A stretch of DNA of 64,000 nt from Oscillospiraceae bacterium (GCA_012729855.1 JAAYCI010000078.1:1-64000); one strand, 5' to 3'; shown: positions 1 through 7,647, numbered from the stretch's first letter. Numbers and translations are program-made. The notes: generated by a model not told the origin, from the letters alone.

Positions 1-109
1 CTTTCGCAGACTGAAAGCTTTTCGTAGGGTTTTCACCCGTTACGATAAACTCGATTGCGTTTTCATCACTTTCATTTGTTTCGCCCTTGTCTTTGATTCG
101 TTGCGGTAG
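1..109 (+). pseudogene. C-terminal remnant of an IS5-family transposase
   Basis: Reading from base 2, the frame runs to a TAG at 107-109 and gives 35 residues including RRVFTRYDKLDCVF and FALVFDSLR. The pattern of an arginine-rich stretch, then TRYDKL, then a hydrophobic tail ending in LR resembles the extreme C-terminus of IS5-type DDE transposases. The rest lies beyond the window edge, so it cannot be told whether the IS is whole. The TGTCAACACGACCTAG just after the stop could be its terminal repeat, but its partner end is not visible. It is followed by AT-richer DNA and a tRNA. Confidence 0.6.
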
Positions 110-171
110 TGTCAACACGACCTAGCTTGCTCTCTCTTGTACCGACTATATGATAACACATTAAGGGCCCG

Positions 172-399
172 TCATGAACCGCATGGTATCGTCAAAATGG
201 GCGGTTGGCAGCAACCGGAAGTATGCCAGGCGTGGATGAAATTCCAGTCCATGCTTGACATTTCTTTGCTTTTAAGCAGTGCTCCTAAAAATAGTGCTTC
301 CTGCAAACACATAAACATGCTACCGCCGTCCGGCTCATACAGCTTGCCCGGCAGAACATCCTCCTCGCCCAACTCGCCGTTGCTTCCTGAGTTTCCCAT
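172..399 (-). CDS. small hypothetical protein, doubtful
   Basis: A 75-residue frame starts at ATG 399 with an AGGA about nine bases upstream and ends at 172. I recognise no family. It has an acidic N-terminal third (GELGEED), several cysteines and histidines near the end, and no clear membrane helix. It sits alone between the IS remnant and tRNA-Val. A longer version of the frame runs into the tRNA, which argues against the longer start. It may be a chance frame. Confidence 0.2.
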   Translation of the reverse strand: MGNSGSNGELGEEDVLPGKLYEPDGGSMFMCLQEALFLGALLKSKEMSSMDWNFIHAWHTSGCCQPPILTIPCGS

Positions 400-452
400 A
401 GAAAAATCCTGCGCGAATCGGCAATAAATGTCGATAGTACGCAGGAATTTTT

Positions 453-528
453 TGGTGGGCGCTGAGGAACTCGAATCCCCGACCCCGTGCACGTCAAGCA
501 CGTGCTCTACCAGCTGAGCTAAGCGCCC
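453..528 (-). tRNA. tRNA-Val (anticodon GAC)
   Basis: On the minus strand the sequence folds as a standard tRNA. Acceptor GGGCGCT pairs with AGCGCCC. The D arm reads GCTCAGCTGGTAGAGC. The anticodon stem CGTGC/GCACG encloses TTGACGT, giving anticodon GAC (valine). The T arm holds GGTTCGA-type sequence as GGATTCGAGTTCC. The 3' CCA is encoded at 455-453. Length is 76 nt. No neighbouring complete tRNA is visible. Confidence 0.95.
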
Positions 529-876
529 GTATTCAATTTTAGTTTTCTCAGCAAGCCAAGCACCCTAAACGCCAAGCAGGTGCTCTACCAGCTGAGGCAA
601 GCTTCCATCTGGTTGTGGCCGGCAAAATGTGTGCTGGCCTATGCGCAGGCGGTGGTATGCCCATATACAAAGGCACCCATGCCGCTGCCAAATTATAGTA
701 GCACATTTTCCTTTCTCCCGCAAGCATTTCATTACAATAGCGGTTGTGGCGCCCTTTTGGGGCGATGCGGGCTGCGGACGGCAGATAAACATGCATGCAC
801 GGCGTTGCCGCTTACCCAGGTGCCGCCGCCGCGTAATGGTTGTTGTTTTCAAAATATTACAGTTTGATGATCAGAC
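529..876. other. intergenic stretch without a recognisable gene
   Basis: Apart from the tRNA fragment at 560-602, I see no supported coding region between tRNA-Val and the promoter of the molybdate operon. Open frames here lack ribosome sites, overlap one another on both strands and resemble no family. Confidence 0.5.
560..602 (-). pseudogene. fragment of a tRNA 5' half
   Basis: About 45 bp upstream of tRNA-Val on the same strand lies a degenerate second copy of its 5' half. The 17 bases CTCAGCTGGTAGAGCAC match the D arm of the tRNA exactly. They are followed by CTGCTTGGCGTTTAGG, where the anticodon stem no longer pairs well, and there is no T arm or 3' half. It is a broken tRNA duplicate or a relic of a recombination event at the tRNA. 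Confidence 0.55.
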
Positions 877-905
877 TTGAAAAAAGGCTGCCTGTATTGT
901 ATAAT
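877..905 (+). promoter_or_regulatory. promoter of the molybdate operon
   Basis: TTGAAA (877-882), a 17-base spacer and TATAAT (900-905) form a near-consensus housekeeping promoter, 53 bases before the first ATG of the operon. No molybdate operator or molybdenum-cofactor riboswitch was recognised in the short leader. Confidence 0.75.
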
Positions 906-957
906 ATCGAATGCGAATGCTGTTTAAAAACATAACGTATGAATTTCGGGGTTTATC

Positions 958-1983
958 ATGAAACATATCAAAACCGAGGACGCCGTGGGGCACGTGCTTT
1001 GCCACGATATTACCCGCATTGTAAAAGACGAGGTGAAGGACGCCGCGTTCCGCAAGGGGCATGTGGTTACCGAGGCGGATATCCCGCTGCTGCTTTCGCT
1101 GGGCAAAGAGCACCTGTATGTGTGGGAGCGCCAGGACGGCATGCTGCACGAGGATGATGCCGCCGGGATTTTGTATGCGCTGTGTGCCGGCGAGCATATG
1201 CAGCCCTCGCCGGTGAAAGAAGGCAAGATTGAGGTATTGGCCGGGGCCGACGGCCTTTTGCAGGTGGATGTGGAGCGCCTGCGGGCGGTGAATGCCTTGG
1301 GCGATATGATGATTGCCACCCGACATTCAAACTCGCCGGTGCGCAAGGGCGACAAACTGGCCGGCACCCGGGTGATCCCGCTGGTGATAGCTGAGGAGAA
1401 GATGGCCGCCGCGCAGGCCGTTACCGGTACCGAGCCGCTGCTGCGGCTGTACCCCTACCAGCCCAAAAGTTATGCCATAGTCACCACCGGCACCGAGGTG
1501 GCCAAGGGCCGCATCAAGGATACCTTCACCCCGGTTATCCGCGAAAAGCTGGCTGAGTATGACACCCGCGAGGTGGGGCATGTGATTTTGGCCGATGACG
1601 ACCCCGCCGTTACCCGTGCCGTGCTGGACTTTGCCGCCCAGGGCGCCGATATGGTCATTTGTACGGGTGGTATGAGTGTGGACCCCGATGACAAGACGCC
1701 GCTGGCCATCCGCAACACAGGCGCGCGCATTGTCTCCTACGGGGCGCCGGTGCTGCCGGGCGCCATGTTCCTGCTGGGGTACCTGCCAGGCAATATCCCG
1801 GTGATGGGCCTGCCCGGCTGCGTGATGTACGCAGGGCGCACCATCTTTGACCTGGTGCTGCCCCGCGTGATGGCGGGCCTGCCGGTGGAAGCCGCCCACC
1901 TTGCCGCGCTGGGCCATGGCGGGCTTTGCCTGAACTGCCCGGCCTGCGTATTCCCCGCCTGCGCCTTTGGCTCGGGGGTATAG
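958..1983 (+). CDS. MoeA-like molybdopterin-binding protein with C-terminal Cys cluster
   Basis: The 341-residue protein carries a MoaB/MogA/MoeA-type MoCF-biosynthesis domain over roughly residues 170-310. It includes VTTGTEVAKG and the phosphate-binding TGGMSVDPDD, which in this fold bind molybdopterin. The N-terminal half resembles the other MoeA domains only loosely, and the protein is shorter than canonical MoeA (about 400 residues). The C-terminus has HGGLCLNCPACVFPAC, a tight Cys cluster that could bind a metal or an Fe-S centre. It is the first gene of an operon with modABC, pointing to handling of molybdate or cofactor delivery. Actual molybdate insertion is not proven. Confidence 0.85.
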   Translation: MKHIKTEDAVGHVLCHDITRIVKDEVKDAAFRKGHVVTEADIPLLLSLGKEHLYVWERQDGMLHEDDAAGILYALCAGEHMQPSPVKEGKIEVLAGADGLLQVDVERLRAVNALGDMMIATRHSNSPVRKGDKLAGTRVIPLVIAEEKMAAAQAVTGTEPLLRLYPYQPKSYAIVTTGTEVAKGRIKDTFTPVIREKLAEYDTREVGHVILADDDPAVTRAVLDFAAQGADMVICTGGMSVDPDDKTPLAIRNTGARIVSYGAPVLPGAMFLLGYLPGNIPVMGLPGCVMYAGRTIFDLVLPRVMAGLPVEAAHLAALGHGGLCLNCPACVFPACAFGSGV

Positions 1984-2056
1984 CGGCACGTTATGATTTG
2001 ACTGAATGTGTGGCCATGGTGGCCGTGCTTCAAATATACTCTAAGGAGAGAAAACA

Positions 2057-2980
2057 ATGAAAAAGAGTTTGGCACTGATTATTTCCGTAGTGATGCTCTG
2101 TGGCCTGGCACTGGTGGGCTGCAGCAGCCCGTCTTCCAGCACGCCGGCAAGTACCCCGGCGAGCACCCCGGCAAGTACCCCGGCCGGCACGCCCGAAAGC
2201 ACGCCGGCCAGTACCCCCGACAGCGCCCCCGCCGACGACCCCGGCGACGCAGGCGACCACGAGCCCGTCTCCATTCTGGTGGCGGCCGCCGCCAGCCTGG
2301 AAAACGCCTACACAGGCGACCTGATTCCGGCGTTCCAGGAACTGTACGACTACATCACCGTGGAGGGCAGCTACGATTCCTCCGGCAAGCTGCAGACCCA
2401 GATTGAAGAAGGCCTGGAAGCCGCCGTGTTTATGTCGGCAGCCACCAAGCAGATGAATGCCCTGGTGGATGCCGGCCTGATCGACCCCGACTCGGTGGTG
2501 GACCTGCTGGAGAACGAGATCGTGCTGATTGCGCCGATCGACTCCGACACCACCATTGATTCTTTTGAGCGTATTGTGGAAGCCGAGAGCATTGCCCTGG
2601 GCGACCCCACCAGCGTGCCGGCCGGCCAGTATGCCGAGGAAGCCCTGACCAGCCTGGGCGTGTATGACCAGATTACCGCCAAGACCAGCTTTGGCACCAA
2701 CGTGACCGAGGTGCTGGCCGCCGTGGCCGAGGGCAGCGCCGACGTGGGCATTGTGTATGCCACCGATGCCGCCAGCATGCCCGACCAGGTGAAGGTACTG
2801 GCCACCGCGCCCGAAGGCAGCCTGGAAACCAAGGTGATTTACCCCGTGGGCATCCTGGCATCCGCTGAAGGCGACGAGCGTATCGCGGCCGAGGCTTTTG
2901 TGGAATTCCTGCAGAGCCCCGAGGCGATGGCCGTGTTCGAGGCCTATGGCTTCAAGAGCAACGTGGGCGCTGCCGCCTGA
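2057..2980 (+). CDS. modA: molybdate ABC transporter substrate-binding lipoprotein ModA
   Basis: This extracytoplasmic receptor captures molybdate for ModBC. Residues 1-22 form a lipoprotein signal ending in LVGC, with Cys22 the lipidated residue. Residues about 23-65 are a flexible Ser/Thr/Pro/Ala linker of repeated TPAS units that lifts the domain off the membrane. The ModA fold follows from VSILVAAAASLENAY to the end, with AKTSFGTNVTEVL and VGIVYATDA typical of the family. AAGGAGAG stands nine bases before the ATG. At 307 residues it is normal for the family plus linker. It could in principle prefer tungstate, which ModA and TupA-type receptors do not reveal by motif alone. Confidence 0.93.
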   Translation: MKKSLALIISVVMLCGLALVGCSSPSSSTPASTPASTPASTPAGTPESTPASTPDSAPADDPGDAGDHEPVSILVAAAASLENAYTGDLIPAFQELYDYITVEGSYDSSGKLQTQIEEGLEAAVFMSAATKQMNALVDAGLIDPDSVVDLLENEIVLIAPIDSDTTIDSFERIVEAESIALGDPTSVPAGQYAEEALTSLGVYDQITAKTSFGTNVTEVLAAVAEGSADVGIVYATDAASMPDQVKVLATAPEGSLETKVIYPVGILASAEGDERIAAEAFVEFLQSPEAMAVFEAYGFKSNVGAAA

Positions 2981-3016
2981 TGGAATAAAACCGCGGCTTT
3001 ACGCCGCATGTGTACA

Positions 3017-3046
3017 GGATAAGCCCATCCCCGGATGGGCTTATCC
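3017..3046 (+). promoter_or_regulatory. perfect 14-bp hairpin between modA and modB
   Basis: GGATAAGCCCATCC is followed after two bases by its exact complement GGATGGGCTTATCC. No T-run follows, so it is unlikely to be an intrinsic terminator. A stable hairpin directly after the binding-protein gene is a common arrangement for protecting the upstream mRNA and giving more receptor than permease. Confidence 0.7.
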
Positions 3047-3127
3047 ACTTATAAGCAGAGCGCGCCAGGTTCAGCCCGGCGCATTGTGCTTATAACCCGC
3101 ACATTTTTACTGCCAAAGGGGGCATCC

Positions 3128-3814
3128 ATGGATTTTTCCGCCATTTTAATCTCCCTGCGTACCGCCTCGCTCTCCATTGTCATCACCTTTTTTCTGGGCA
3201 TTCTGGCGGCACGGTGGGTGGTGTCCATTCGTACAACCGTGCTGAAAACCATCATCGACGGCATTTTTACCCTGCCGCTGGTGCTGCCGCCCACGGTGGC
3301 CGGCTTCTTTTTGCTGTACATCTTTGGGGTGCGGCGGCCCATCGGGCAGTTTTTTTTAGACGTGCTGGGCACCAAAATCGTATTCTCGTGGGGGGCCACG
3401 GTCATCGCCGCGGTGGTGGTGTCCTTCCCGCTGATGTACCGCTCGGCCCGCGGCGCCTTTGAGCAGGTAGACCAGAACCTGATACACGCCGCCCGCACCA
3501 TTGGCATGAGCGAATGGCGTATCTTCTGGCGCATTGTGCTGCCACTGGCCCTGCCCGGCGTGGCCAGCGGGGGCATTTTGGCCTTTGCGCGCGGCCTGGG
3601 CGAGTTTGGCGCCACCGCCATGATTGCCGGCAACATTGCGGGCAAAACGCGCACCCTGCCGCTGGCCGTCTACTCGGCGGTGGCGGCGGGGGACATGGAG
3701 GCCGCCTACGAGTATGTGGGCATTTTGGTGGGCATCTCCTTTTTGGTGGTGGTGGGCATGAACTGGTTTACCGCCCGCGAAAGGCGCTACAAGGCAGGGG
3801 GGCGTGCCAAATGA
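3128..3814 (+). CDS. modB: molybdate ABC transporter permease ModB
   Basis: This 228-residue inner-membrane permease has about five hydrophobic helices. The EAA loop reads ARTIGMSEWRIFWRIVLP, followed by LPGVASGGILAFARGLGEFG, the segment that contacts the ATPase. The ATG at 3128 is chosen because AAAGGGGG lies just upstream and the protein then begins MDFSAILISLRTAS, as ModB proteins do. A longer in-frame start 93 bases earlier would overlap the hairpin. Its TGA overlaps the ATG of modC (ATGA), indicating translational coupling. Confidence 0.93.
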   Translation: MDFSAILISLRTASLSIVITFFLGILAARWVVSIRTTVLKTIIDGIFTLPLVLPPTVAGFFLLYIFGVRRPIGQFFLDVLGTKIVFSWGATVIAAVVVSFPLMYRSARGAFEQVDQNLIHAARTIGMSEWRIFWRIVLPLALPGVASGGILAFARGLGEFGATAMIAGNIAGKTRTLPLAVYSAVAAGDMEAAYEYVGILVGISFLVVVGMNWFTARERRYKAGGRAK

Positions 3815-4869
3815 GCCTGAAGGTGGACATCCATAAAAAGCTGAAGGGCTTTGCGCTGGACGTATGCTTTGACTCCGGCGGCGCGCCGCTGGGCATTCTG
3901 GGGGCGTCCGGCAGCGGCAAAAGCATGACGCTCAAGTGCATTGCCGGCATTGAAAGCCCCGACAGCGGGCATATCTCGGTAAACGGGCGGGTGCTGTATG
4001 ATTCGGCGCGGAAAATCAATGTGAAGCCCCAAAAACGGAACATCGGCTACCTGTTCCAGAACTACGCGCTGTTCCCCAACATGACGGTGGCGCAGAACAT
4101 TGCCTGTGCGCTGCCCGGCAGCCGGGCGGGCAAGGCACCGAAAGTTGACGAGCTGGTGCGCCGTTTTGCGCTGGACGGGCTGGCAGGGCGCTACCCGGCG
4201 CAGCTTTCGGGCGGGCAGCAGCAGCGGGTGGCGCTGGCGCGTATTCTGGCGTACGAGCCGGAGGTATTGCTGCTGGACGAGCCGTTCTCGGCGCTGGACG
4301 CCTTTTTGAAGGAGGCGCTGCAGGTGGAGATGCGCCAGCTGCTGGCACAGTACGGCGGCGACACTGTGCTGGTGACCCACAACCGTGATGAGGTGTACCG
4401 CCTGAGTGAAGACCTGCTGGTGCTGGATGGCGGGCGCGCGCTCTCGATGGCCCCCACCGAGGAGACCTTTGAAAAGCCCCGGCAGGTGCAGGTGGCAAGG
4501 CTTACGGGCTGCAAGAACTTTTCCCGCGCGGTGAAGCTGGACGACACCCACGTGGAAGCGACCGACTGGCGGCTGCGGCTGCAGGTGGCGGCGCCCATTC
4601 CCGAAAACCTGACCCATATTGGCATACGGGCGCATTACTTTGTGCCCGCCGACGATGACATGGCCATGCCCAACCGGTTTCCCATCGCGGTGCATTCCCT
4701 GCTGGAGGACCCCTTTGAGTGGAATGTGATGTTCCACCTGCCGGGTGTGCAGCACAGCCCCCAAACGGGCATTTGGTGGAAATACGCCAAGCAGCAGCAC
4801 AACGGCGCCCTGCCCAAAATGCTGTCGGTCACCCCGCAAAACGTACTGCTGTTGGAGGGGGATGGCTGA
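3811..4869 (+). CDS. modC: molybdate ABC transporter ATP-binding protein ModC
   Basis: This cytoplasmic ATPase of 352 residues energises ModAB. It shows Walker A GASGSGKS (31-38), Q-loop LFQNYALF (about 81), signature LSGGQQQR (132-139), Walker B VLLLDEP (152-158) and the H-loop VTHNRDE. The C-terminal 130 residues form a MOP/TOBE-like oxyanion-sensing part, which lets molybdate inhibit transport in some family members. The start ATG overlaps the modB stop. Frames reaching further upstream lie inside modB. Confidence 0.92.
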   Translation: MSLKVDIHKKLKGFALDVCFDSGGAPLGILGASGSGKSMTLKCIAGIESPDSGHISVNGRVLYDSARKINVKPQKRNIGYLFQNYALFPNMTVAQNIACALPGSRAGKAPKVDELVRRFALDGLAGRYPAQLSGGQQQRVALARILAYEPEVLLLDEPFSALDAFLKEALQVEMRQLLAQYGGDTVLVTHNRDEVYRLSEDLLVLDGGRALSMAPTEETFEKPRQVQVARLTGCKNFSRAVKLDDTHVEATDWRLRLQVAAPIPENLTHIGIRAHYFVPADDDMAMPNRFPIAVHSLLEDPFEWNVMFHLPGVQHSPQTGIWWKYAKQQHNGALPKMLSVTPQNVLLLEGDG

Positions 4870-4920
4870 GGGCTGCGTTCTCAGGCCCTTGCCGGACTTT
4901 AAATATGTATCACAAGAGAC

Positions 4921-4948
4921 AGGCGCCCTGTGCAGGCGCCCTATTTTC
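4921..4948 (+). terminator. probable terminator after modC
   Basis: AGGCGCC and a second GGCGCC, each self-complementary to the other, are separated by CTGTGCA and followed by CTATTTTCTC. The stem is GC-only and the U-tract is short, so termination strength is uncertain. Confidence 0.5.
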
Positions 4949-5082
4949 TCTATCGCCTGACGAAAGCGGGAGCCGTGCGAAGAATGCCTGCCTTCGCATG
5001 GCCAGGCAAGGATGGCGGCACCGGGCATTGCCCCGGGGGTGATACCCGCTGCTTTTGGCGTGCCATAATAAATAACAAATGA

Positions 5083-5111
5083 TTGTGGAAACCGCATTAT
5101 TTTGGTAATAT
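5083..5111 (+). promoter_or_regulatory. promoter of the VOC gene pair
   Basis: TTGTGG (5083-5088), 17 bases, then TAATAT (5106-5111), about 118 bases before the first VOC start. The elements match consensus moderately well. Confidence 0.5.
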
Positions 5112-5228
5112 GGTAGGTAGCATGATGCGCTGGAAGCTTGCCGGCCGCCGTTTTTGGCGGGCAGGGTTTTAGGGCATCGCGGAATGCGCGGAGCGGTGTA
5201 TGTAAAACCAAAAACAGGAGGCGTTGTT

Positions 5229-5684
5229 ATGGGTGAACCTGCAATCAAGAAAGTTTTGCAAATTGGTATTGCCGTTAAAGACATTGAGAAAACCATGGAG
5301 ACCTGGGAGAAGGTGTATGGCGTGGGGCCCTGGACGCTGATGACCAGGGAGATATGCAGTGAAGTTTTTTCCGACGTGAAATACTATGGCAAGGAAACGC
5401 CTTTTGAACTGCTGATTGCCAAAGCGGATGTGGCCGGCGTGGAGATTGAATTTTTGCAGCCGGTGGAAGGCACGGGCGACAACCCCTACAGCGACTTTAT
5501 CAAGGCGCATGGCGATGGCATCCACCATATTGCCATCAACCACGGCGAAGGCTTCCGCACCCTGGTGGAGGGCCGCGGCAACCCGGCCCAGCTCAACTCT
5601 GTGGTGGCCAGCAAGAACCTGTTTGTTACCTACTACGATCTCCTCAAGGACCTGGGGCTGGTGGTGGAAGTATTCAATGCCTAG
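5229..5684 (+). CDS. VOC-family protein (methylmalonyl-CoA epimerase/glyoxalase-like)
   Basis: This 151-residue protein of the vicinal-oxygen-chelate fold has two beta-alpha-beta-beta-beta units. LQIGIAVKDIEKTMETW opens the first and GDGIHHIAINHGEGF opens the second. Family members bind a divalent metal through His and Glu on these strands and act as epimerases, lyases or glyoxalases. Here candidate ligands are Glu453-region residues of IEFLQPVEG and the HHIA pair. The substrate cannot be read from sequence. AACAGGAGG precedes the ATG, so longer starts are not needed. It is followed 42 bases later by a close paralogue. Confidence 0.8.
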   Translation: MGEPAIKKVLQIGIAVKDIEKTMETWEKVYGVGPWTLMTREICSEVFSDVKYYGKETPFELLIAKADVAGVEIEFLQPVEGTGDNPYSDFIKAHGDGIHHIAINHGEGFRTLVEGRGNPAQLNSVVASKNLFVTYYDLLKDLGLVVEVFNA

Positions 5685-5726
5685 AGCAGCAGACCGGCCG
5701 ACAACTATTAAATGGGAGGGACCAAC

Positions 5727-6179
5727 ATGCCAAAAGCCATGATAACGAAAGTGATAAAGCTGGGAATTGCTGTGAAAGACCTGGAAAAAAGTGTGCAGCT
5801 GTGGGAGCAGGTATACGGCATAGGGCCCTGGAAGGTTTTGACCAGGGAAATGTGCGCAAAAGCTTTTACGGATGTGACCTACAAGGGCAAGCCCATAGAG
5901 ATGGACCTGTGCCTGGCGATAACCGATGTGGACGGCCTGACCATTGAGCTGCTGCAGCAGATAAGCGACGAGGGCCCCTTCAGCGACTTTATTGAAGAGT
6001 ACGGTGAGGGGATACAGCATATGGCCGTGGAGGCCGAGGACGGGTTCATCGAGCTGCTGGAGCAGCGCGGGAACACCCGGATGTTCTCCGCCACCATGGT
6101 GAACAAGAACCAGGAGCTGATATATTTCGACTCTGCCAAGGATTTGGGCTTTACGGTGGAAGTGTTCAAGCCCCTGTAA
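5727..6179 (+). CDS. VOC-family protein, tandem paralogue
   Basis: This 150-residue protein is a tandem duplicate of the gene before it. KLGIAVKDLEKSVQLWEQ and YGIGPWKVLTREMC align directly with the neighbour, as does GIQHMAVEAEDGF. The first copy's HHIA is QHMA here, so one histidine of the putative metal site differs and the two proteins may have different substrates or may pair as a heterodimer. GGGAGGG lies upstream of the ATG. A start at 5712 would be in frame but lacks a ribosome site. Confidence 0.8.
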   Translation: MPKAMITKVIKLGIAVKDLEKSVQLWEQVYGIGPWKVLTREMCAKAFTDVTYKGKPIEMDLCLAITDVDGLTIELLQQISDEGPFSDFIEEYGEGIQHMAVEAEDGFIELLEQRGNTRMFSATMVNKNQELIYFDSAKDLGFTVEVFKPL

Positions 6180-6186
6180 CGGGTGT

Positions 6187-6233
6187 GCCGGCAGGCGTTG
6201 CCTGCCGCCCTGAAAACCGTTTTGGTTTTCAGG
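6187..6233 (+). terminator. double hairpin after the VOC genes
   Basis: Two consecutive stems follow the stop: GGCAGGC-GTT-GCCTGCC (6190-6206) and CCTGAAAACC-loop-GGTTTTCAGG (6209-6233). The sequence then runs TGGTTTAACT. A closely similar string ends the hairpin array at 27600-27722, so this may be a short member of the same intergenic repeat family that also serves as a terminator. Confidence 0.6.
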
Positions 6234-6302
6234 TGGTTTAACTATATATAACCAAACACATGCCGGCGCCTGTAGCATGGCGCCGGCATGTGTTTGTGCA
6301 TG

Positions 6303-6959
6303 TTACGCGCAAAACCATTTGTCCAGCTTTTTCATGGGTTTGTTGATTTGCCGCACCAGCAGGCCCACCAAAATGGCGGCGGCCACCGTGCCCTCGCGTA
6401 CGCCCGCCAGCCGGCCCAGAAACACCAGCGACAGGATGACCGCGCACAGCACCAGGCTGGCGTCCATGATCACCTTCATGGTGCTGAACCGGATGGGCCA
6501 CTTTTTGCAGATGGCCAGCACCAGCCCCTCGCCGGGCATGACCACCACATCGGCCACCACCTCCATGCTGACCCCCACGGCCACCAGCGCAATGCCGGCA
6601 AGGCACAGGCACCACTGCTGCCAGTAGGCGGCGGGCAGCAGGCCCTGGGTGAGCCAAAGCGCCCCTTCGGCCATGTAACCAAAAATGGCGATGACCGGGA
6701 GCTGGATGAGCTGGATGGGGTCGTACTGCTTTCGCAGGATGACGATTTGCAGCGCGATCAAAACCGCGTTGACGATGATGGTGGTCATGCCGATGGACAG
6801 CGGCGTGATAAGGCTGAGCACATAGGGCGTGCTGGAAATGGGTGAGGTGCCCAGCGCCGCCCGGATGGAGAAGGCCACGCCAAACGCCATGATGACCGTG
6901 CCAATGCCCAGCAGCAGGTACCGGCGCAGCAGCTCTTTGGGGGTGCGTTTTGCTCTCAT
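6303..6959 (-). CDS. YczE/YitT-type integral membrane protein
   Basis: This 218-residue, five- to six-helix membrane protein of the YczE/YyaS group (DUF6198-like) has a typical first helix LLLGIGTVIMAFGVAFSIRAALGTSPISS, cited here by its pieces LLGIGTVIMAFG and ALGTSPIS. The conserved VVMPGEGL lies in the middle. Family function is unknown. The ATG at 6959 overlaps the stop of the upstream MarR gene (ATGA), so the two are co-translated. This fits a regulator controlling a membrane protein, perhaps exporting or sensing a small toxic compound. Confidence 0.8.
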   Translation of the reverse strand: MRAKRTPKELLRRYLLLGIGTVIMAFGVAFSIRAALGTSPISSTPYVLSLITPLSIGMTTIIVNAVLIALQIVILRKQYDPIQLIQLPVIAIFGYMAEGALWLTQGLLPAAYWQQWCLCLAGIALVAVGVSMEVVADVVVMPGEGLVLAICKKWPIRFSTMKVIMDASLVLCAVILSLVFLGRLAGVREGTVAAAILVGLLVRQINKPMKKLDKWFCA

Positions 6960-7399
6960 CGGCTTGCCCCCCGCGTTGCTTGCGCCGGCCCGGCCATGTT
7001 GTCGCACAGGGTTTGCAGCAGGTACACCAGCTGGCTTGCCTCACTTTTGGGGATGCCCCGCAGCGCCCTGGCCTCGATGCTTTCAAAAACCTGCAGGACG
7101 CTCTGCGCCGCTGCTTGCCCGGCCGGGGTGAGGGAGACATACAGCGAGCGGCGGTTGCCCGGCTTCTGCCGGCGGGCCACCAGGCCGCCTTCCTCCATGC
7201 GGGTGATAATGCTGCCCGCGGTGGCCTGCTCAATCTCGCAATAGGCCGCGATGCTTTTCTGGTCGCGTTCACCAAACTTGGCCAGGCACTCCAGCACCTT
7301 GGGCTGCCCGGCGGTCAGCCCAAAGCGGGCCGTTTCGGCCATTACCTCCCGGTGAAACATGGTATGCGTTTTCATCAGCCAGTAGTGTAACGGTTCCAT
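6956..7399 (-). CDS. MarR-family transcriptional regulator
   Basis: This 147-residue winged-helix repressor has LTAGQPKVLECLAKFGE as helix 1/2 of the DNA-binding domain. ATAGSIITRMEEGGLVAR is the recognition helix and RRSLYVSLTPAGQ the wing. MarR proteins bind palindromes as dimers and release them on binding phenolic or similar ligands. A strong promoter with a palindrome over its -10 box lies 40 bases upstream, suggesting self-repression. It forms an operon with the overlapping YczE-type gene. Confidence 0.9.
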   Translation of the reverse strand: MEPLHYWLMKTHTMFHREVMAETARFGLTAGQPKVLECLAKFGERDQKSIAAYCEIEQATAGSIITRMEEGGLVARRQKPGNRRSLYVSLTPAGQAAAQSVLQVFESIEARALRGIPKSEASQLVYLLQTLCDNMAGPAQATRGASR

Positions 7400-7437
7400 A
7401 AGGCGCCCCAGTCAATAAGATTATTTATTGTATTAAT

Positions 7438-7470
7438 ACTTATAATAAGTCTTCTTATTAATTGTGTCAA
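7438..7470 (-). promoter_or_regulatory. promoter and likely MarR operator
   Basis: On the minus strand TTGACA (7470-7465), a 17-base spacer and TATTAT (7447-7442) make an almost perfect promoter. The palindrome ACTTATTATAAGT (7450-7438) covers the -10 box. A second AT-rich partial repeat TTAATAAG lies in the spacer. This is the expected position for an autorepressing MarR dimer. Confidence 0.75.
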
Positions 7471-7499
7471 GCGGTGGTCTTTTTTGGGCGTGTTCCTTC

Positions 7500-7613
7500 C
7501 GCGTTGTTTTAGATCATGCAGAAATCCAGCCAAGGAGTGCGTGGGGTGCTCTCGAAGTGGAATGCCACACGCTCTTGATGGCGGCAAATTAAACAACGCG
7601 AAAAGAGCACCCC
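7500..7613. other. structured intergenic region with interlocking inverted repeats
   Basis: Three pairs of complementary segments are interleaved here. CGCGTTGTTT (7500-7509) pairs with AAACAACGCG (7591-7600). GAGTGCGTGG (7535-7544) pairs with CCACACGCTC (7565-7574) with one mismatch. GGGGTGCTCT (7543-7552) pairs exactly with AGAGCACCCC (7604-7613). The order means pairs one and three would form a pseudoknot or be alternatives. No coding frame is supported. It lies between the chemoreceptor terminator and the MarR promoter. No known RNA family was recognised. Confidence 0.6.
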
Positions 7614-7647
7614 TGCCTTGCTTGCCGGAAGTGGGACTGTACGCCAC

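Noticed and set aside
2140-2260. Tandem DNA repeat in modA
   Set aside because: The repeated codons encode the Thr-Pro-Ala-Ser linker of the lipoprotein. This is a coding low-complexity stretch, not a separate repeat element.
3787-5211. Minus-strand 474-residue frame opposite modC
   Set aside because: ModC on the plus strand has all ABC motifs. The opposite frame is His/Gln/Pro-rich and featureless.
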